A DNA stretch of 64,000 nt, taken from Pinguiococcus pyrenoidosus. Lineage: Eukaryota; Sar; Pinguiophyceae; Pinguiochrysidales; Pinguiochrysidaceae. How positions within the stretch are numbered: the first letter of the stretch is position 1; every line of letters begins with the position of its first letter. Under the pieces are notes generated by a model. That model did not search any database and was not told the origin of the DNA. It saw nothing but the letters and a program-made list of their open reading frames with translations. Positions 1-10,777 of this stretch are shown in pieces. Location: NCBI GenBank assembly GCA_019677205.1, contig JAAMXY010000383.1, positions 41,137-105,136 of the forward strand, in the 5' to 3' direction. A program made the position numbers and the translations under genes.

Positions 1-1412
1 ATCGGCCGAGCAAGATTGGCCTACGTCGGGACACCTGTGCTGGCCGAATCGCTGCGTGCGCGACGAAAGTTTGATGAAGACGCATGGAAACCGATAGTGG
101 CTCCGGTGGAATCGCGTGCGAACAGGGACCGAGAAGGTGAGCAGAGCGCTGCCAGGGCTTTGAGAACGGCACCGGAACTTGCTGACAAGACTTGGACTCC
201 GCAGCTGTCCTGCTGGAGCGCCAGGAGAGCACCCTCTCCAAGGTGTCGAAGCCGGTGCCGGAGGTGCCGGACGCAATCCGCGACATACAGGATGTCCGAG
301 ATGGCCTCCTTCGGGAAACGCCCGATGGAGTCGACGATGCACTCGCGGCAGCCGAGGCCCTGAAGCAGCGCGAGAACGAATTCTTCCGGCGCTTGAGCCT
401 AGTGGATCCGTCTCGGCATGGCGCTTCGCCGCTGGCGCACCTCGTGCAGTCCCAACAGCGCATCGAGTTCGCTAACTCGTTGCCTGGAGCCCCCCGCCAA
501 GCCAAGGTCAACCCTTACTTGGAAAAGCAGGTGCTGTTCGAGCAGCACAAGACGCAGAAGAGGAAGAAGAAGAAGAAGGAGCCCAACCAAGCGAAGGCAA
601 TGCCAGAGAAGCAGCCGGAACTCTCGGCGAGTGCAGCTGCACATCGGAAGTTCCTCGAGGCGGCGCTGAGGCAGACGCAGGAGCGGTTGCCCGCGTCGAA
701 AGCTCAGGGCCTCCTGGCTTCTGTTGCGCAGGCCGACGCAGCCGAGAGCAAACTGGGCAAGCAAGCGAGGGACATTCAGCTTCGCAACCCACAGCGGGTA
801 CCACTCGAAGGTGCGTTCCTCCTGGCATCTAAAGAACAAGCAATGACGGTGCTTCCCGAGGCTCAGGCTCCACGCCGAATGCACAGGCACGATGGAGGAC
901 GATGTCGTGAACGTGGACGAGGACGGCACGTCGTCTCGCTACCTGCTCCTGAAGACTGGAAGGAACCTCGACGGGAGATACGTCCGCATCAAGGTCTTCG
1001 ATCAGGTTCGCCGCAAGCTGCCTCAGGGCAACAGCGCTTGTAGACGCTTTCTTAGTCGCCGCTTTCGCAGGAGCAATGGCTGGGCGGACCTCGATCCTTC
1101 GACCTCCACGTCATGTACCCAACTTCAGCTCAGACATGGAAGATTCACGTAGACGAGGTACCGCGTGCTGCGGATCCTTCGGGAGACGAAGCCTGCATAC
1201 TGTGTCAAACTCAACCTCACCATCGCCAACGTGACTTTCCTGCTGACCAGGAGCAGCTGGGTCTGGAGGGAAATGCTTTGCTCGAGATGACCGTTGACCG
1301 GCGGAGGGGTTGCGCGCGGAATGCGCTTTCGTGCTTGCAGTGGGTTGGCAACGAGGACGACCTCAACATTGCATTTGTAAGGTCGGCAATTCTAGAAGAG
1401 CAGCAGGATTGA
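1..1412 (+). CDS. 3' part of an unrecognised multi-exon protein
   Basis: The gene is cut by the left edge. I read exons <1-136, 205-810, 887-1005, 1071-1157 and 1251-1412, with GT-AG introns of 68, 76, 65 and 93 bp whose phases match. The second exon encodes a charged, helix-rich segment with a lysine run (KKKKK near position 560) and probable coiled coil. Exons 3-4 encode a beta-rich stretch ([10 protein letters not shown], then FDLHVMYP) that could belong to a C2-like or other beta-sandwich domain, but I do not recognise the family. The last intron (1158-1250) is a multiple of three with no stop, so it could be retained. The stop lies 42 bp from the stop of the convergent EF-hand/WD40 gene. 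Function unknown; that the region is coding is fairly secure because of the phase agreement. Confidence 0.5.
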
Positions 1413-1454
1413 TTTGCTTTGTTGTTGTGCCTCCATGTCGTTCTGCAGTCCTGC

Positions 1455-4400
1455 TCAACCAGGAGCAGCTTCCTTTGCTTCGGCGTCCATCTGCTGCTTC
1501 GTGTATATCTCGATTGCGCGTGTCCGCGGCGTCGCCACATGCCCGACGTAGTCATCGTACGGCTGCGACTGCGAGACGGTCACACGAAGAATGTCATCGA
1601 TGTCCTGACCATCGTTGTGTTCCCTTCGTGGCTCGATGCCCAACTGCCGAAGCTCCGCTCGAAGTCTTTCTGGTGTCTGCTGCGTGATTGCTTTGGTGGC
1701 GCGCGGATGCAAAGTACTCATCTTCAAAGCCTCTTCTTGGACGGAAGCGTGTTCCAGATCATCTGAGGCGGAAGAGAGCCTGAGAGCTTTGAGGGCAGTG
1801 GCGACTTCACTTCTCGTCTCGTTGGTGTTCTCATGCTCTTCAGGGACGTCGACATGCGCCGCATCTGGGTGGGGCTTCTCGTCTTCCCCGCGGGGCTTGT
1901 CATCTCTCTGATGGACAACTGCGGCCTTCGTTTTGGTCCATTTGCTTGGCTGGGCATTCATGTCGCATCGCTCGAGCGCCGCCAAGGCGTCGTCCATCTC
2001 CACACGTTCTCGCTCCTGCGAATCGAAATCCAGGTGCCAGGAGAGATTCCGCATCTGTTGGGGCAGACTCTCCAGGAGCGTCCCCGAAGGCCTGCCGTCA
2101 ACAGTCCAGAGCCGCACCCGGCGATCTAAGCCGCAGCTGATGATCACCTCTGGATCCGGCTGATACACCATCTCGGTGACGACGTCGTCGTGAGCTTCGA
2201 CGCCCCATTGGAATCGACACAAGCCGCTCTTCAAGCTCGGCGGCCGGTATTGCTCCGGCGCGCAGCCATGGGGTTCGACGCCTGCTCTGCGGAGGCTTTC
2301 ATGCCTCTCGCGGCGCAAGTCCTTCTGCAGCGCTTCGAGGTGGGCTCGTCGCAGCGTAAGGCCCGAGGCTGCAGGAAGTCGTCTCCGACGAACGCCGAGG
2401 GCCCGGAGGATGCCGCTGAGACCCCAGCATCGCAAGCGGCCCGAATCGTCGCCGACGTAGATGCGCTTGGTTGAGGGATTCCACGCCAGTGCCGTAGGCA
2501 TGTTTGCTGCCGCGAGCCTGGGGGAATCGATGCGCGGATAGTTCACCCATTCGACCTCGTCGTCGTCATCGTTGTCGTCGACATCATCGTAGTCGTACGG
2601 AGCTTCGCCCTTCCCAACTTGGTGATACAAAGGGAACGGCTGCCTCTCTTCCCCTGCATAGCCGCAATCCGTGGGCGGCGCGTTGAGGAATTGGTAGAGC
2701 ACGCAGTTCTTCCAGCCGCAGTGCCGAAGTCCCCAAAGTCGGAGCGCGCCGTCGCTGCAGCCGCCGATGAGCAGCGGATAGTCGTCGAGAATCTGGAGAG
2801 CCAGGACGCTAAACTGGAGGCGGGGTCGCGGGTCTTTCTTGTCCACTGGATGGACCAAGTCGCTGTCGTTGTCGTGGTTGACATTGATCTCTGATCCGCG
2901 GGTGACGCCCGTCTCTTTGCGTAGATTCGCTCTTCGGCTGTCACCCTCGTCGTCATCAAAAAGCGAGCTCGTTGACGACCAACTGGAGCGCGCGCTTCGA
3001 TCGTCCTTCACGACGTCCATTTCTTCGACCATTGCATTCACGTGCTCGTCGTCAAGGATGCCGGCGTCCTGCTCTTCGTCTACCGCTGATGGATTGGCGT
3101 CGTCCAGCAGTAGCGCTTCGCATTTGCCCGTCTCGAAGTCCCACACGCGGACCCCGTCCCCGGGGACGCTTTGCGAGGTGACGTACAGACTGGCGGCGTC
3201 GCTGTAGAGGCACATGCTAACTTCTCCGCCGGGGTGGCCAAACTGGTCGTCAAAGGTTCGGACCGCTCGGCAGACGTCGGCCGCCGAGTCGTCGTAGACG
3301 ACAGTGGCGCCATCAGCGTAGCTCGCCACGATGCGGTTGGGAAGGTAGTGGATGCCAATGACGGCACGTCCGTCTCGCCTCGGGTGCGTCTGCTTCATGA
3401 GCACTCCAGTGCGGCAGCTGTGGGCGGTGATACCGCCTTGGCGGTTCCCGACGAAGATCCGCTGCTCGCGAGAGTCCAGGCGAAGCGCCGAGATGTCGGC
3501 GTCCGACAGCGCCTTGAAGATTTGGCGGAGGCGTCCGGTGACGCCGTCCCAGATGCCCAGCGAGTTGTCAAAAGCCGTGTAGATGTGGAGCCGCTTCGAA
3601 GCGAACTGGACGCAGGAGACGGGGTGTTCGTGCGTCAGGGGCTCCTTCTCACGACGGATCTGATCCAGCACAAAGAGCCTCTTCGTGCACACAACGGTTC
3701 GCGCCGTCCCGGAGCCCTCGGCGCTGGTTTCCCTGGACGACACGGATGGGGTGCTGCCCCGGATGCTGCTGACGCTCTGCGCAGCGAAAGGGTCCGGAAG
3801 AGGCTGAAACTCAGGGAGCCGCTCAAAGTTGATGGGCGGCAGGGCGGCACGCAGCTTGACGTGGGCGAATGCGGTGACAGCGGATTTCTGCGCTTCCAGG
3901 TGGCCGGTCGCTTTGTTGACCGCGACGCTTTGCACGCAGGAAAACATGCGGAGATCCCACACCTTCAGCACGCCCAGAGAGTCCAGGCTGAGCAGTTCAT
4001 GGGAGTCGTCGACGCATTGGCACTGAAGAATGCTGGCGCGGTGGCCCTTCAGCCTGGTCACGGCGTTGCCAACGATTGGGGACCAGAGGAACACATCGTG
4101 GTCGAAGCCGCAGGAGGCCAGGAGCTTGTGATGTGGACAGTACGATAGCTTCAGTACGCCCTTCTTGTGCCCCTGAAGGAAGTGCTCCTGCGTGCAGGTG
4201 AACAGGTCCCACGTGCGGATGCCCTTGTCCCAGCCTCCCGAGGCGATGCAGTCCAAGCCGCACAGCTCGACGACGTCGTTGATGATGTCTCCATGGCCGC
4301 CGTCTGCCGGAGGCTTTAGGCTGCCCGAGAAGCAGCGTTTCTTGACGTCCCAAGCATGGATTTTCCCGGTGGTCGCTGCGCCGTAGAGCAGGTTGGTCGC

Positions 4401-5327
4401 GGTCGCGTAGCACAGCGCCGTGTACGTGCTGCTTGCCTGCATGCCGAAAAGTCGCGCGTAGCGGAGGCTGCGATGCACCGACTCGTCTACGCTCCAGACG
4501 TTCAGCGCACCGTCGGCGCACGCAGTGACCACGCTGTCCATGGGCTCGACGTAGGTGATGGCGGTGGGCACGTCCCGCCCGTGGTCGAGGCCCGCAAGTT
4601 TCTTGAACGTTCTGCCGCACAGGACGCCCACGACCGGATTGCGCTGCTCGAGGAAGAACAGCTTCTCGTGCCGGGGCACCGCGAAGACCTTCTCCATGGC
4701 CTCTGGGAAGCGGATCTTCTTGAGGGCGTCCAAGTTGTCTTCCGTCGTGGTGTATCGTTCGATGGGATCGTGAGCCGTTTTCTCCCGGAAGGCGCTCGCC
4801 TTCTCCACGACGAAGCGCGTGAACTCCTCCCATTCCATCACTCCATCGCCGTTGACGTCCACCTCGTCGAAGAGGTCCTTCAAGCTGGCCACCATCTCCA
4901 GCAAGGTGATTTTTTGGGGCACCGAGAAGCCCTCCGCCCTCTCGGCAGCCGTGGGAACCAGCGGCTGCGCCATGTACTCTCGACCGTGAGCCACCATGAT
5001 CTCGATGAACTCGCTCAGATCAATGATGTGGTCCTTCGCGTCGAAGGCGCGCTTGATGGAGGCCACCTTCTTCGCGTCCAGCTGGATCATGAGCTCCAGA
5101 GACACCCGATCTCGGATCAGTCTCTTGACGGTGTATCGCGTGCGGGGCGAGTACTGCGCTTCCATCTGAGCTTGCCACGCCTCCGCCTCGCGGAGCTCAG
5201 AGCTGGCTTCCTCCGCCTCCGAGATGCGAGGGATCAGGAGCTCGGCCTTGCTGGACCCCTCCCGGAGAAGGTTCTGCCTCCGCCGGTACAGAGCCTTGCG
5301 GCTGCTGCGTCTCTGCAGCGTCGCCAT
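1455..5327 (-). CDS. EF-hand and WD40-repeat protein, WDR49/CFAP337-like
   Basis: A single open frame of about 1290 codons. I start at the ATG at 5327 because the frame upstream of it has only a GTG. The N-terminal 200 residues are helical and carry one canonical EF-hand loop (DVNGDGVMEWEE, about residues 157-168) and a degenerate one before it. The rest is a long series of WD repeats with typical endings (LNVWSVD, IRTWDLF, LKVWDLR, LRLWGLR, VRLWTVD), broken by acidic low-complexity inserts. An EF-hand module followed by many WD repeats is the layout of the WDR49/WDR64/EFCAB8 family, whose members are axonemal or sperm proteins. A role in the flagellum is inferred from the family. The gene is intronless as read and faces the tocopherol-cyclase-like gene across a 617-bp promoter region. 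Confidence 0.75.
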   Translation of the reverse strand: MATLQRRSSRKALYRRRQNLLREGSSKAELLIPRISEAEEASSELREAEAWQAQMEAQYSPRTRYTVKRLIRDRVSLELMIQLDAKKVASIKRAFDAKDHIIDLSEFIEIMVAHGREYMAQPLVPTAAERAEGFSVPQKITLLEMVASLKDLFDEVDVNGDGVMEWEEFTRFVVEKASAFREKTAHDPIERYTTTEDNLDALKKIRFPEAMEKVFAVPRHEKLFFLEQRNPVVGVLCGRTFKKLAGLDHGRDVPTAITYVEPMDSVVTACADGALNVWSVDESVHRSLRYARLFGMQASSTYTALCYATATNLLYGAATTGKIHAWDVKKRCFSGSLKPPADGGHGDIINDVVELCGLDCIASGGWDKGIRTWDLFTCTQEHFLQGHKKGVLKLSYCPHHKLLASCGFDHDVFLWSPIVGNAVTRLKGHRASILQCQCVDDSHELLSLDSLGVLKVWDLRMFSCVQSVAVNKATGHLEAQKSAVTAFAHVKLRAALPPINFERLPEFQPLPDPFAAQSVSSIRGSTPSVSSRETSAEGSGTARTVVCTKRLFVLDQIRREKEPLTHEHPVSCVQFASKRLHIYTAFDNSLGIWDGVTGRLRQIFKALSDADISALRLDSREQRIFVGNRQGGITAHSCRTGVLMKQTHPRRDGRAVIGIHYLPNRIVASYADGATVVYDDSAADVCRAVRTFDDQFGHPGGEVSMCLYSDAASLYVTSQSVPGDGVRVWDFETGKCEALLLDDANPSAVDEEQDAGILDDEHVNAMVEEMDVVKDDRSARSSWSSTSSLFDDDEGDSRRANLRKETGVTRGSEINVNHDNDSDLVHPVDKKDPRPRLQFSVLALQILDDYPLLIGGCSDGALRLWGLRHCGWKNCVLYQFLNAPPTDCGYAGEERQPFPLYHQVGKGEAPYDYDDVDDNDDDDEVEWVNYPRIDSPRLAAANMPTALAWNPSTKRIYVGDDSGRLRCWGLSGILRALGVRRRRLPAASGLTLRRAHLEALQKDLRRERHESLRRAGVEPHGCAPEQYRPPSLKSGLCRFQWGVEAHDDVVTEMVYQPDPEVIISCGLDRRVRLWTVDGRPSGTLLESLPQQMRNLSWHLDFDSQERERVEMDDALAALERCDMNAQPSKWTKTKAAVVHQRDDKPRGEDEKPHPDAAHVDVPEEHENTNETRSEVATALKALRLSSASDDLEHASVQEEALKMSTLHPRATKAITQQTPERLRAELRQLGIEPRREHNDGQDIDDILRVTVSQSQPYDDYVGHVATPRTRAIEIYTKQQMDAEAKEAAPG

Positions 5328-5345
5328 CACTTTCCACCAAAGCAC

Positions 5346-5944
5346 CGCTTCAGGCCAAAGCCTACTTTGTACTGCTCCCGTCTTCTCCTCTCATCACGAG
5401 GCAGCTTGCAGGGTTATGGGCATGTTGCACGTTTGACGCCCAAAGGCGGCGGAGGAAACCTCTCCGCAAGCAGGAAAATGTTCTTGGTCCTGGTCCGGGC
5501 CCGGACCCACCGCCACCCTGTATTCGTGCCGATGTCGTGATTATTGGTATCCGTCACAAATCGGTATCCGTGATGCAACTCAACCTGAGGTGTCCGTCTG
5601 TCCCGGCGCAAAGTTGAATAGCGCCGTTATCTTATCAGTATCTTTACCGTTTTCATCGCTCCTCCGCCAAAGTTAAGCGCAATCTGTGGGTGAAGAGACC
5701 ACATGATTCAAACGCTTGCGCGGGTATAGTTTTGGGCTGCTGTCCTGAAGAGAGCCAGGCGATCGTGGGGCCCACGAGGCGAGGGAGTGGCAAATGCAGT
5801 TGTCAAGCAGCTCGAAACTCAGATTTCTGTGGCTTGCGCTGCTGCTTGGGGGCTCTACTGAGCTCTTCCGGCAAGTGAGGGCTCCTCGGCGACTTTCTGG
5901 GGTGTTTTTATCGTCCAAACTCGTCGGAAACTCCAAGAAAACCA
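5346..5944. promoter_or_regulatory. Divergent intergenic region, EF-hand/WD40 and tocopherol-cyclase-like genes
   Basis: No convincing coding sequence. It lies between two divergent start codons and should hold both promoters. A perfect 16-bp palindrome, GGTCCGGGCCCGGACC, is at 5492-5507. No clear TATA box was seen. Confidence 0.4.
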
Positions 5945-7420
5945 ATGGTTTGTCGTTTTGATCCGCCGCTTATCAACGATTTTGTCTGGCATTTTGACTT
6001 CTTTCTCGGTTGTTCTGCGCCGATAGGGAATAGGAATGAGAAGGGGAATGGAAATGGGAAGCAAGACGGTGTCAAGCTGCAGGCTTTGGCCACGGTGGCG
6101 TCGCCTTTCAACCCTCAGATGCTGCCGAAGAACGAGAAGCGCTTCTTCCAGGGCTACTACATGCGACTGGTGGACCATGCGAAGCGGACGACGGTGGCTG
6201 TGGTCTTGGGTTCTTTTCGCAGAAGTCGCCGCGGCAAGATGGGCGCGCCGCTGGATCAGTTTGACGAGCACTACGTGTGCGTCATGGTGAACGGGAGGAC
6301 CTTTCATCACTTCGTCGACGCGGGAGACGCTCAATACGTCCGAATGGTGGACATCGAAGAGCCTGACGAGTGGAAGCCGAGCTTCCAGTGGTCCGCACCA
6401 TCGGTTGGCGTCTTCGCCGTAGACGGGGATGAGGGAAAAGTGGAACTGTCGCTACCTGGGGTGGACCTCAAGATGAGATTCACGAGGCGAGTGCCGTGGG
6501 GAAAGGGGCCGCAGGACGGACCGGAGGGATGGTTGCGCCAGACCCCTTTCTTGCCATGTCACTACTTCGTCTACTCCATGGCGTCTCGCTCAACGTACGC
6601 CGTGCGGCTGCGCTCGGGGCCTCCAGGCCCGCAGCCCTACCCCGCGTTTCAGGTCTGAGTCTCCCCCGCTCGAAGATGGTGTGTTTCTTGTCCAGCTTCC
6701 AACGCAATTGCTGCTTCGTCGCAGGAGCAACGGGGGAAGGGGTACACGCATATTGAAGCAAACTACGGCTCCAACTTCCCTTCTGGATGGGTCTGGATCC
6801 AAGGAGTCTCCGGCGACGGCAAGATGCAATTTCTCACAGTGGGGGGGAACTTCGTCGTTGCGGGTAGGGACAAGGGGAACACAAAATGGCATTGTGCGCC
6901 GCGTTCGCCGCTTTGCGTCTCATGTCAAGTGCTGCCCATAGGCCTCGAGACTCGGTCCTGGATCACCGCGTTCCGCAGCCCTTCGCTGAATGCCACGTTT
7001 CGGACGACAGATGGCGACCGCTTTTCCAATGTGCAGTGGACCCGCTCCGGTGGCCACTGCAGCTTCAACGTCGCCAGCAGGAGGCCATTCCGGAAGACGC
7101 GTACGCGGCTCTTCGTGGAGGTGAGGAGGCTTGTGCCGATCTTCGAGGTCTAGAAGAATTGAGCCGTCGCTCACCATCGCTTGCAACGCAAGGTGTTCGC
7201 CAACGCCAGCAGCTTTGGGGAGAGCATCTATGTGCCGACGCCGAACGGCTTCTCCCGGGAACCTGGTTGCCAAGAAGCGCATCATGGGATTCTCTCCTTG
7301 ACGGTAGAGGATGATGCGCTGGAAACGGACGGGGGCTCGGTTGGCGACGCAAGGAGAAACCGCACCTTGTTTCTGCCGCTCTCGGCGCTGGAGTTTGGGG
7401 GCATGCATCTCTACTCCTAG
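5945..7420 (+). CDS. Tocopherol-cyclase-family (lipocalin-like) protein
   Basis: Exons 5945-6652, 6725-7120 and 7193-7420 join in phase across two 72-bp introns. A further stop-free 66-bp stretch (6864-6929) with GT-AG ends may be a third intron, so the product is about 421 or 443 aa. The family signature is spread over the exons: RFFQGYYMRLVD near the start, CHYFVYSMAS, then YTHIEANYGSNFPSGWVWIQ directly after the first splice, and at the C-terminus PTPNGFSREPGCQEA and ALEFGG. Plant VTE1 has the same order of motifs. VTE1 closes the chromanol ring of tocopherols in plastids, but this family also has members of unknown function, so substrate is inferred. No plastid presequence is visible at the chosen ATG; the true 5' end may be an upstream exon. 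Tail-to-tail with the SFI1-like gene, 130 bp apart. Confidence 0.7.
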
Positions 7421-7550
7421 GCAGAGCGTGGCAAGCCGTGGGACGCACGGGCTGTCTGGGTGGCACAAAGACGTGAATGGCACAGAGGCAGGGGGGACGT
7501 CCTGCGCAATACTCAGGCTCGTCAAGCTCGGAGGCAATCTCTATCTGGTA

Positions 7551-10352
7551 CTAGTACTTCCACTCTTCAATTGAGGGATCCTCCGGTCCGTCGTCCTCCC
7601 TCACTTGCGAGTAGATGTTGATGCGACTTGCGGCGTCCATCTCGTCGAGTCGCCTTTTCTTCCTCTCAAGATGCAGCGCAATCCGATGGCTCATTCTCTC
7701 TCGGGCACCTGCGGCTGTCGACGCCGCTGGCTGCTTCGCGTTCACGAAGAGGAGAAAGTCTGCCCACGTCGCCGGTCTGCCGTCAGCCGCATCCAGAGGA
7801 TCCAAGGCCTGCAGCCCGACAGCGCCCGTCGGCATCGCTTCCGTGTCTTGCTCCTTGGTCTCCGTCGGAGACGCTGTGTCGAGAAGGGGGGAACCCCCAG
7901 GCTCTCTTGAGATGCTCGCATCTTGCGCGAGGAAGTCACGCCACTCATCAAGCAGCTTCACGCTCTTCAACGACTCGGCATCTCCAGAACGAACAAATTC
8001 TAGAATGGCATGAACTGCAAGGGGGTCGTCGCCGAAGCTTCTCTTGCGGAAGTCAAGCAGGTGCACGGCAAACTCCAAGCGGCGACGTCGACGATGCGCG
8101 TCGTCTTCATGATTCCCTCTTTGTTTGGCGTCGCCCGCCTTGGGCGTTTCAGCCACGCAATCCTGAAGCCTAAAAGCGCTCGACTGAGCCGTCTCAGGAG
8201 CAGCTCTGTCTCCTCCGTCCGCGCCAGGTTTCTCGCCGGCGCTAGGCAATGACGAACGGTGACTCGGCGACCGCTCCATGCTCATTCGGACGGCGGCGAG
8301 GTCGGCGAGTCCCCGATTTCCAAAGCTTGCGAATGGCTGTTGCTTCGCAAAGAAGTCGACGATACTAGGCGCGGCGAGACGGACGCACTGCACCAGGCTT
8401 TGCATGCGCACAATCTCCTCCTCGGCGACCTCCAGGGCCATCCGAAGACTGTTGATATCGTGGTTGGCCTCGCTAAGCGCTTCCTGCGCCTTGGACGCGC
8501 GATTCAGCTCCGTCTCCGCAGTGCTCATGAGCTGCGTTACGACGGCCTCCTGCTGCGTTGAGTACTCTTCTAGCGTGCGTGCGGTTTCCCGCTGCTCGAG
8601 GAATGTCGTGAGCAGCTGAGTGCTCGAGTAAAGACCTTCCAGCCTGCCGTACAGAGCGATGTGGCGCCAAGCTCGCAGGATCTTGGACAGCCACGCCCTT
8701 TTCTTCACTCGGTGGTACAAGCGGATCAAGCTGTTCGCATCGCGGCGCTCTCTCTTCTTCTGCTCCCCAATTGCTCTCCAAGCCTGAAAGAATCGGCGCC
8801 GAGTCGCCTCGCCATACGTCCGCCAGGTATCAACGGCGGAGACGCGGAGCCTCCGCTGGTGCTTCGCCCTTTGCCTCCAGGCGTCCAACACCATTTTGGC
8901 TCGCTTTGTCGCGTACCGACGCTGCCGCTCTTTGACGGTCGCCATGACGCGTGCGAAGCGGCGCCACGGATAGAAGGCGAGTTTCTGGACCCGGACGTCG
9001 TGGAAGTAGTCGACCTGACGAACGTTGTACCGAACTTGATACACCGGCTGCGCGCCCTGCTGGGCCTGCACAGCGCCATGGAGAACCCCGCCGTTGACGT
9101 AGGAAGTCCAAGATCTCCACGAGGTGAAGATCTTGGCGAGTTTGGCTCTCCGCCGCCGCACTACTGCACGCTTCCCGAAGTCTTTCCGAACCGCGACCAC
9201 ATCTCGCCAGGCGGCGAAGGCCGCCACAAGCTGTTTCCTGCCGCGATGGTCCTGATACTCACCGACGACGGTACGCCGCATCTCCGTGTACACCATCTGC
9301 GGCGTGATGAGACCCCGAGGCCCGGTCAGCATCGTCGAGTCTTTGGCTTCCAGCCGACCTCGAGCCTCCTGCAGCCTCCGGCGGTAGACGCCCATCATGC
9401 GGCGTCTGCTTCGTGGCCCAAGCGCCACGTCGCGCCATGCTTGGCACACGGACGAAAGTAGCTTGCGATCGACGTCGAGGCGCATCCCCTCCGCTCGGGC
9501 TCGCAAGAGCCGCTTCAGCTCCTGGTGTCGCCGCAGCGTGCCAAGAGCCTCGCTCAGCGTGCGGCGTTCTTTGGCCGCTCGCATCCTCCACACAGCTGCC
9601 AAGATCTCCACTTCTCTCCTCACCGCCGCTCGAGGATGCCCCGGCTTCTTTGCGGCGTACTGGCGGCGAAGTCGCTCGGAGCGCAGAAACCTCATGCGCT
9701 GAACCCCACCACGAATCGTCGCGCACACTTTGATTGCGGCAGCGCGGCGCCGCTGTTCGACCTCAAGGTCGACGCCTCCACCCAAGGCGTCGCGCATAGT
9801 TGCGAGGCGCCCATCGACCCGCTTCACGATGGACGCCATGGCCTCGAGATGCGCTGTCGAAGGTCGTTGCTCGCTGGACGGGTACAGAATCTCGTGAAGA
9901 CTTGCTGCCGCGGCCTCGACCTCTTTGCCCGCAAGGCTCGGGACGCTGCCTGGCGCCGTCTGCAGCTTCTTCCGCCGCGGTTTCCTTTTCGACACGAGAC
10001 GTCGATTGTCCAGCTGGGAGGATAAAGCCTTTCGCGGCGGGTCGACGCTTTGGGGCCGCAGCTGTGAGAGCGCCTCCACATCTCTTGCCCGCCTCTCTCG
10101 CACGTCGCTGAAGCGGCTTCGGAGCCGCGACTTGTGCTTCTCCCGCCGGCGGCGGTCCCACGGAAGTGCCGGCTGCCCGACGTCCGGTGGTAGGCGCCCG
10201 ATCACGCGTTGCGCCTCGGCGCACTCTCTCAAGAGAACGATTTCCTCCAGACTGCTACAGCTGCTGCTGATACTCTCTGGACCGGCGCTGAAGCCTCTCA
10301 GCGGCGGAGGCATGCCGGGAGTGATCCCGCGTCTCGCTCTTGGCATCTGCAT
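7551..10352 (-). CDS. SFI1-like centrin-binding-repeat protein
   Basis: A 933-aa open frame with no intron needed; the ATG is at 10352. From about residue 200 to 590 it shows many short repeats built around an Ala/Ser-Trp-Arg core (for example LDAWRQRAK, FFQAWRAIGEQ, LRAWRHIALYG, FTSWRSW) separated by basic helical linkers. This is the pattern of Sfi1 centrin-binding repeats. The C-terminal third has a coiled coil (about 590-680) and a low-complexity tail. Sfi1-type proteins form a filament with centrin at centrosomes and basal bodies, so a basal-body role is inferred. It shares a 425-bp head-to-head promoter with the giant IQ/SAM/ankyrin gene. A generic microtubule-associated coiled-coil protein is the alternative. 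Confidence 0.65.
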   Translation of the reverse strand: MQMPRARRGITPGMPPPLRGFSAGPESISSSCSSLEEIVLLRECAEAQRVIGRLPPDVGQPALPWDRRRREKHKSRLRSRFSDVRERRARDVEALSQLRPQSVDPPRKALSSQLDNRRLVSKRKPRRKKLQTAPGSVPSLAGKEVEAAAASLHEILYPSSEQRPSTAHLEAMASIVKRVDGRLATMRDALGGGVDLEVEQRRRAAAIKVCATIRGGVQRMRFLRSERLRRQYAAKKPGHPRAAVRREVEILAAVWRMRAAKERRTLSEALGTLRRHQELKRLLRARAEGMRLDVDRKLLSSVCQAWRDVALGPRSRRRMMGVYRRRLQEARGRLEAKDSTMLTGPRGLITPQMVYTEMRRTVVGEYQDHRGRKQLVAAFAAWRDVVAVRKDFGKRAVVRRRRAKLAKIFTSWRSWTSYVNGGVLHGAVQAQQGAQPVYQVRYNVRQVDYFHDVRVQKLAFYPWRRFARVMATVKERQRRYATKRAKMVLDAWRQRAKHQRRLRVSAVDTWRTYGEATRRRFFQAWRAIGEQKKRERRDANSLIRLYHRVKKRAWLSKILRAWRHIALYGRLEGLYSSTQLLTTFLEQRETARTLEEYSTQQEAVVTQLMSTAETELNRASKAQEALSEANHDINSLRMALEVAEEEIVRMQSLVQCVRLAAPSIVDFFAKQQPFASFGNRGLADLAAVRMSMERSPSHRSSLPSAGEKPGADGGDRAAPETAQSSAFRLQDCVAETPKAGDAKQRGNHEDDAHRRRRRLEFAVHLLDFRKRSFGDDPLAVHAILEFVRSGDAESLKSVKLLDEWRDFLAQDASISREPGGSPLLDTASPTETKEQDTEAMPTGAVGLQALDPLDAADGRPATWADFLLFVNAKQPAASTAAGARERMSHRIALHLERKKRRLDEMDAASRINIYSQVREDDGPEDPSIEEWKY

Positions 10353-10420
10353 CTACGTCTGGATGTGCATCATGGTTTCCCGGGCGCTCTCCTTCCTCGT
10401 CCTTCCCTTCCTTCCTTCTT

Positions 10421-10453
<33 letters not shown>

Positions 10454-10777
10454 ATCTGTCTATCTCTTACGCCTCAGCAGCGTGAAAGTTGTGACGGACG
10501 AAAGACGCTGGCGGCGTCAAGGGCTGTGGCGCCGAGATACTGGTCTGCAGAATCCGGAGGGCCTCCGGATTGTGTGCCCCAGGCCTTCTTGGCGGCTGTA
10601 CGACAGGCCTTTCCGCCTCGCTGGTCCCACGGTTTCTCAGGGGCTCCCTTGAAGCTTCTGAGTCTGGAGTCTGGGTCCACGGGGGACCGAACAGAAAGTC
10701 CGTGGCGCCGCCGCTCTTGTGCAGTGTTGACTCGGCTTTCTTGCCTCGCCGATTCTCCGGCTTTTGGAAATGACTTG
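10353..10777. promoter_or_regulatory. Divergent promoter region with CT microsatellite
   Basis: Lies between the ATG of the SFI1-like gene and the probable ATG of the IQ/SAM/ankyrin gene. The frame of the latter stays open back through this region, but the peptide there is a Ser-Leu run from a (CT)n tract (about 10424-10457) and has no protein-like character, so I treat it as non-coding. The pyrimidine tract could be a promoter element or part of a 5' UTR. Confidence 0.4.
10424..10457. repeat. (CT)n microsatellite
   Basis: About 34 bp of almost pure CT dinucleotide, running into TCTATCTGTCTATCT, in the divergent promoter. It is the longest simple repeat near a gene start in this window. Confidence 0.8.

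Noticed and set aside
10340-10777. N-terminal extension of the giant gene through the CT repeat
   Set aside because: Peptide is Ser/Leu low-complexity from the microsatellite and overlaps the start of the divergent SFI1-like gene.
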